Shown: positions 60,351 to 64,000 of the stretch, piece by piece
Layout of the letters: each line of letters starts with the position of its first letter
Position numbering within the stretch: position 1 is the first letter of the stretch
NCBI GenBank assembly: GCA_021816895.1
Contig: JAKAWW010000001.1
Location: 619,067 to 683,066 of the forward strand
Origin: Microcaldota archaeon
GTDB taxonomy: Archaea; Micrarchaeota; Micrarchaeia; Micrarchaeales; Micrarchaeaceae
Reading direction: 5' to 3'
Length of the DNA stretch: 64,000 nt
Notes under the pieces: generated by a model
What the model was told of the DNA's origin: nothing
Seen by the model: the letters and a program-made list of their open reading frames with translations, nothing else
The model's database searches: none
Position numbers and translations under genes: made by a program

Positions 60351-61045
60351 GCTGATATGAAATCATTTAGCGCATTCCTGACTTTGCCCAATGGGGGTAT
60401 TGAGCTTTTTTCCACGTAGTCGTTTAGCTGCCCAAGGTACCTGTGCTCTGGCCAGCCATTTATCGTTTCAATAAATGCATTCCTGCTGAATTCGAAAGGA
60501 GGGCTTGAATGCACGCATTTGTATTCTATGTACTGCCTTGTGCATCTTATGCCTTTCTGCAGTATCATGTACGCATCAAAAAGATCCTTTGCTTCCCTGC
60601 GCTCAATTATTGCGCGGATCTTCTCTGCAAGTATCTCCTCTATGCCCATCGCCTTCACAAAGTACCTGCTGCCTGCCATTGATACGACGCTGGTGAAATT
60701 CACATCCTTATTTATCACGTCCCTGAGGTATGAAACATCTATGCTTGATCTTATCAAGCCTATTTTGAACTCTATGGTATTTGATGACACTGCAGTAACA
60801 GCCAGGCCGCTGCCCTCTATGAAATCCCTGACTTGATAGGTTATGCTGCCGTAGCCCGGGCCCGTATACGAAAGATCTATGTCCTTAGAGAACCTATTTA
60901 TTCCGTAAACCTTTGCCAAGGCGGTGCCGCCTTTGAAAAGCACCAGGTCGGGCAGCGTGCTGTCGCTATATATGTACTCCAATATGTCATCCAAAACAGT
61001 CGATACTTCATCTTTTGCTTTCCTGCTTATCATGCAATCATCCAT
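60338..61045 (-). CDS. AbiEii/AbiGii-type nucleotidyltransferase toxin
   Basis: 235 residues. Nucleotidyltransferase motif LVLFKGGTALAKVYGINRFS followed by KDIDLSY (G39, G40, D55, D57), then IEEILAEKIRAIIERREAKD and LFDAYMI, the typical DUF1814 order. Toxins of this family transfer nucleotides to tRNA and halt growth; they act in abortive phage infection. It overlaps the antitoxin gene upstream by 16 nt. Confidence 0.86.
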   Translation of the reverse strand: MDDCMISRKAKDEVSTVLDDILEYIYSDSTLPDLVLFKGGTALAKVYGINRFSKDIDLSYTGPGYGSITYQVRDFIEGSGLAVTAVSSNTIEFKIGLIRSSIDVSYLRDVINKDVNFTSVVSMAGSRYFVKAMGIEEILAEKIRAIIERREAKDLFDAYMILQKGIRCTRQYIEYKCVHSSPPFEFSRNAFIETINGWPEHRYLGQLNDYVEKSSIPPLGKVRNALNDFISALFS

Positions 61046-61743
61046 TTCTTGCTTTTGTAGGAAGCACCTGATCTGTCAATCCTGACAGCCTTCTTTTTGT
61101 AGATTCTGCGCAGCAGCATGCTTGCTGCATCGCTCCTGCCTACATAATCAAGGAAGAATCCAACCTTGTTCGGCAGCACTTTTGAATCCATCCTCAAGGT
61201 GTATTCTACAAGCCTTTTATAGTCAAGGTCTCTGCCGAAAGAGACCATCTTCCTGTAGTAGTTTGCAATATCAGAAAAAAACGGGAACTCTCCGATATAC
61301 AGCGAATCGACAAATGCCTTTTCAATCGTTGATATGGATATCCATCTCGATTCGTTATAGCCGAAAAAGTTTTGCTTTTTAAACTTTATGAACTTTACCG
61401 CTACGCCGGAAAACTCTATGCCCCTGTGCTGCCTTGTTGCAATAACCCTTATGTCTTTAGGTATTATATCGGAAATGCCGTAGCGCTCGAACGCCGATTC
61501 TGTTGCTATGTACGCAGGGCAGACAATCTTTGAAGCAACTGCATATACATCGTGCACAGGCGCGTTTGAAAAATAGTAGATGCCTTTTGCTATCCTTGAT
61601 ACGGTGCCGCGTTTTTCAAGCGAATTCAGCACGCTTGTGAGCAGCGGCCCTGCAATGCCGAGCTGCTTTGATGCCTCTTTCGAGGAGAAAACAAGCCTGC
61701 GGCTTGACTTCAGCCATTCCACCAGCGTATCCTTGTACATCAT
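61030..61743 (-). CDS. AbiEi-type antitoxin / transcriptional regulator
   Basis: 237 residues from ATG 61743. N-terminal winged helix (VFSSKEASKQLGIAGPLLTS, LNSLEKRGTVSRIAKGIYYF) and the AbiEi C-terminal domain (YIATESAFERYGISDIIPKD, RWISISTIEKAFVDSLY). AbiEi proteins neutralise the toxin and repress their own operon. TATA (TTTTAAATATC, about 61766-61776) 24 nt upstream supports a leaderless start; the longer frame to 62145 crosses the divergent gene and is rejected. The right repeat copy lies just behind the TATA box. Confidence 0.86.
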   Translation of the reverse strand: MMYKDTLVEWLKSSRRLVFSSKEASKQLGIAGPLLTSVLNSLEKRGTVSRIAKGIYYFSNAPVHDVYAVASKIVCPAYIATESAFERYGISDIIPKDIRVIATRQHRGIEFSGVAVKFIKFKKQNFFGYNESRWISISTIEKAFVDSLYIGEFPFFSDIANYYRKMVSFGRDLDYKRLVEYTLRMDSKVLPNKVGFFLDYVGRSDAASMLLRRIYKKKAVRIDRSGASYKSKKWMIA

Positions 61744-61781
61744 TGCATTATGGGTGCCAAGATATTTAAAATTATCTATTC

Positions 61782-61838
61782 TGTATGCATTTGTTAATAT
61801 ATTTTTATTAATTTGTGCATACGTTTTAGGAAAAGAGC
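61782..61838 (+). repeat. 57-bp direct repeat, right copy
   Basis: Same 57 bp as at 60294-60350 with GA changed to TG. It sits 7 nt upstream of the antitoxin TATA box, where AbiEi would be expected to bind inverted repeats (GTATGCAT ... TGCATAC). Confidence 0.85.
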
Positions 61839-61882
61839 AAAAAATAAAAAGTAATTTAAATACTGAATAAAAAATCTGCTTG

Positions 61883-62644
61883 ATGGAAAGCGTAACGGTA
61901 AAAGGCATCAGCCTCACAATAGAGACAAGGCTCAAAAACGTTAGGAATGCAAGCGCAAGGCTCAGGAACGGCGTCATAGTGGTGACGATGCCTATGCACC
62001 TCGGCGACGAGCGCAGGCAGGAGATATACGAGAAGCTCAAGTCGAGGATGATAAAAAGCATTGAAAGGAGCGGAGCAACAAGCTTGCAAGGGAGCGCCGA
62101 GGTCAGGGACGGCCAATCCATAAGCGCCATGGATAGAAACTTCACGATAAGCGTGAAGCGCTGCGAAAACAGGCGCTATTCAAGCGCAAGGCTCCGGGGC
62201 AGCAACATCGAGATAAGGCTTGCGGGCGCCGTTGGGGAAGAGCTTGCAGGAAGGCACGCTACAGTGCTTGCAATAAAGACCATTTCAAGAGCTTTGCAGG
62301 AGAGCGTTGAAGAGAGGGTAAAGGAGCTCAATGCGGTGCATTTCAACGCACGGATAAGCAGGGTGCGCATAAGGAACAACTCAAGGCTTTGGGGCAGCTA
62401 CAGCATGAAGAGCAAAAACATAAGCATAAACTTCAAGCTTCTTCTTGCTCCTCCTGATGTATTGGACTATGTGATAATACACGAGCTCGCACATGCAAAG
62501 GTGCATAACCACAGCAAGGAGTTCTGGAACATTGTCGCAGGCGCAATGCCTGATTATATGGAAAAGAGGAGATGGCTCAGGAAGAACGGAAACACGCTAG
62601 ACCTGACGCCTCAAAATCCCGCGCCGTTTGGCATGCAGCGGTGA
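61883..62644 (+). CDS. YgjP/SprT-type zinc metallopeptidase (DUF45)
   Basis: 253 residues. Zinc motif HELAH (about 200-204) with the third ligand in VHNHSKEFW, the DUF45/WLM arrangement, followed by EKRRWLRKNG. The N-terminal half is a basic beta-rich domain. Archaeal and bacterial YgjP proteins are thought to act in DNA-protein crosslink or salvage proteolysis; role here unproven. TATA (aatttaaatac, about 61853-61863) 20-30 nt before ATG 61883. Confidence 0.85.
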   Translation: MESVTVKGISLTIETRLKNVRNASARLRNGVIVVTMPMHLGDERRQEIYEKLKSRMIKSIERSGATSLQGSAEVRDGQSISAMDRNFTISVKRCENRRYSSARLRGSNIEIRLAGAVGEELAGRHATVLAIKTISRALQESVEERVKELNAVHFNARISRVRIRNNSRLWGSYSMKSKNISINFKLLLAPPDVLDYVIIHELAHAKVHNHSKEFWNIVAGAMPDYMEKRRWLRKNGNTLDLTPQNPAPFGMQR

Positions 62645-62657
62645 CTGCCTTACCATT

Positions 62658-64000
62658 TCAGTCAGCTTTGTATATTGCGCAGCCCATAACAGGCACGCCG
62701 TATGCGCTGCCTGCAACTTTTGGCCCAATATTCTCAATCAGGGAGATGTTGCATTGCGGCGGCGCGTTTATTGCTCCGGGATTTGCGCTGGCGCTGCTGT
62801 TATAGAAATATAATAGATATGCACTGCTTGCACCTGAGCACGCTGATATGGGTGCGACTCCGTAATCGCTTCCACTCATTATGCTGGCGTATTCCGCCGC
62901 TTCATAGTTGTTCGAGAACACTGGCAGGCTATGGTACCGCATCACGTTAGCTGCCAGGGTAAGCACACGCGTGTCCGAGCCTATTGCTGAATTGTATTCA
63001 TGAATCATAAGGAAAGTAGGCACGCTGAACAGCACTATTTCTGCAATGAATATCGCTGATATTGCATAGGCTTTCCTCCCTATGCGGGATTCGAGCTTCA
63101 TGTGGAACCCGACAAGGCCGTATGCTGCCAAGACCGCAAGCGGTATCGCGATTATTGAGAAATACCTGGTTATGACGGCGATGAACGTATACGAAGACAG
63201 CTCCATGGTGCCGAAGAAGAGGTAGAAGAAGATGGGCCATGAAAGCAGGGAGAGAAATGCTGCATTGCGCTTCCTGTCTCCTATCGCGAAGATGGTGCCG
63301 ATTATGGAGAACACGATGGAAAACCCGTACGGGTATATGATCGGGCTTATCTGATACGCGGCCAGAATGCTGCCCGATCCAGTGTAAAGGTAGCCAAAAA
63401 GGGTGACATACAGGTTGGCCAGGTTGTCTGAAAGACCAACAGGGGATATCGCATGCTGCCACGCGCCGTAATTCTCAAGCGCTATTATGGCGCTTCCCGT
63501 ATATGCGTAGCTTATTGCCATATACAGGCATATTGCAACAGCGACGCCAAGCATCGCATACATGAACTCGCTTAGGCTTATCGAGAGGGCACTGGGCTGG
63601 CGCTTCCCCTTGGCTTTGACATGGTACATGGAAAGCACAAGAAGCGAAAGGGCAAAGAATAGCACAAAGGCAAGGCCTTCCAGCTTTGCGTATATAGTCA
63701 ATGCGGCAAAAGCGCCCGAAAGCAGAAATAGCGCGTTTCTTCTGCCTTGAATCCGCCTGCTCGAATAGCCCGCGCTTGCAAGCGCATAAAGCGACATGCC
63801 CGTAAGCATCCCGATAAGCATGTCCGGCATGGCCCTTGTAGCATATTGCACTATGAACGGAGCGATTATTACAAACAGCATTGCAAGCAGCCCTTCTGTT
63901 GAGCCGAAAAGCTTCCTGCCAAGCAGGAATGCAAGAAGCGCCATCGCGATGTATTCGACTATTGATGGAAGCTCGGCCTGGAAGGTGCCGTAACCGAATG
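62658..64000 (-). CDS. Membrane glycosyltransferase, GT39/GT83-like, N-terminus outside window
   Basis: At least 447 residues; the frame remains open to the right edge, so the ATG at 63944 is internal. Ten or more TM helices; the loop ATRAMPDMLIGMLTGMSLYA has the acidic residue and pattern of dolichol-phosphate-sugar-dependent transferases (PMT/ArnT group). The C-terminus is extracytoplasmic with cysteines (SACSGAS, PPQCNISL, VMGCAIY). It should pass sugars from a lipid carrier to surface proteins or lipids. Confidence 0.75.
   Translation of the reverse strand, partial: FGYGTFQAELPSIVEYIAMALLAFLLGRKLFGSTEGLLAMLFVIIAPFIVQYATRAMPDMLIGMLTGMSLYALASAGYSSRRIQGRRNALFLLSGAFAALTIYAKLEGLAFVLFFALSLLVLSMYHVKAKGKRQPSALSISLSEFMYAMLGVAVAICLYMAISYAYTGSAIIALENYGAWQHAISPVGLSDNLANLYVTLFGYLYTGSGSILAAYQISPIIYPYGFSIVFSIIGTIFAIGDRKRNAAFLSLLSWPIFFYLFFGTMELSSYTFIAVITRYFSIIAIPLAVLAAYGLVGFHMKLESRIGRKAYAISAIFIAEIVLFSVPTFLMIHEYNSAIGSDTRVLTLAANVMRYHSLPVFSNNYEAAEYASIMSGSDYGVAPISACSGASSAYLLYFYNSSASANPGAINAPPQCNISLIENIGPKVAGSAYGVPVMGCAIYKAD

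Noticed and set aside
60294-61838. Transposon carrying the AbiE module
   Set aside because: There are direct but no terminal inverted repeats around the unit and no transposase; the repeats also fit an operator role.
61744-62145. N-terminal extension of the antitoxin gene to 62145
   Set aside because: It runs antisense through the metallopeptidase gene and its promoter; ATG 61743 has a well-placed TATA box and begins the conserved winged helix.

Overview
The window comes from an archaeon, most likely a small-genome DPANN lineage close to Micrarchaeota (ARMAN-type). The archaeal markers are release factor aRF1 (NIKS and GGQ motifs), NAC, topoisomerase VI subunit B, Sec61-beta, an archaeal-type ThrRS with a D-aminoacyl-deacylase-like N-terminal domain, a PNO1/Dim2-like KH protein, DUF424, DUF460, an archaeosortase, and leaderless genes with a TATA box 24-30 nt before the start codon. 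Three of the six tRNA genes carry tiny introns (11, 13 and 16 nt) at non-canonical positions, two of them inside the T loop, a trait reported for ARMAN and some Crenarchaeota. The lineage call is inference; no rRNA is present.

Layout. 1-26.8 kb is mostly housekeeping: ArgRS, class II LysRS, NAD(P)HX repair enzyme, YchF/Obg-type GTPase, NAC, Sec61-beta, Top6B, two transport or cell-envelope enzymes (APC permease, family 2 glycosyltransferase), an archaeosortase, a Nudix-uracil-DNA-glycosylase fusion, a DsbA-like membrane protein that has lost its CxxC, and five tRNAs.

26.8-42.8 kb (minus strand) is the most unusual part: a co-directional block of 14 genes that looks like a type IV secretion / Ced-like DNA-transfer apparatus. 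In transcription order it has a VirB2/CedA1-like pilin, a membrane protein, six tandem paralogous polytopic proteins that share a loop motif (VirB6/CedA-like by inference), two paralogous two-TM proteins resembling the detached N-terminal half of VirB4, a VirB4/HerA-type ATPase, three small accessory proteins, a coiled-coil/winged-helix protein and an 800-residue surface protein. No relaxase or VirD4 coupling protein was seen.

42.8-51.4 kb returns to housekeeping (ThrRS, SerRS, aRF1, a second APC permease, a deoxyribosyltransferase, tRNA-Leu). 51.4-58.8 kb is a cell-surface region: a three-gene operon ending in a second pilin, nearly identical to the first in its membrane part but carrying a cysteine-rich and Ig-like ectodomain, followed upstream by a methanococcal-type S-layer protein with a strong promoter and a structured 330-nt intergenic stretch. 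58.9-64 kb holds an NDK-like protein, inorganic pyrophosphatase, an AbiE toxin-antitoxin pair bracketed by 57-bp direct repeats, a YgjP/SprT-type metalloprotease and the C-terminal part of a membrane glycosyltransferase.

How the parts may fit: the pilin pair, ATPase, six channel-like paralogs and surface proteins could build one envelope-spanning machine that passes through the S-layer and either takes up or exchanges DNA or contacts a host cell. This is a model from gene content, not shown by the sequence.
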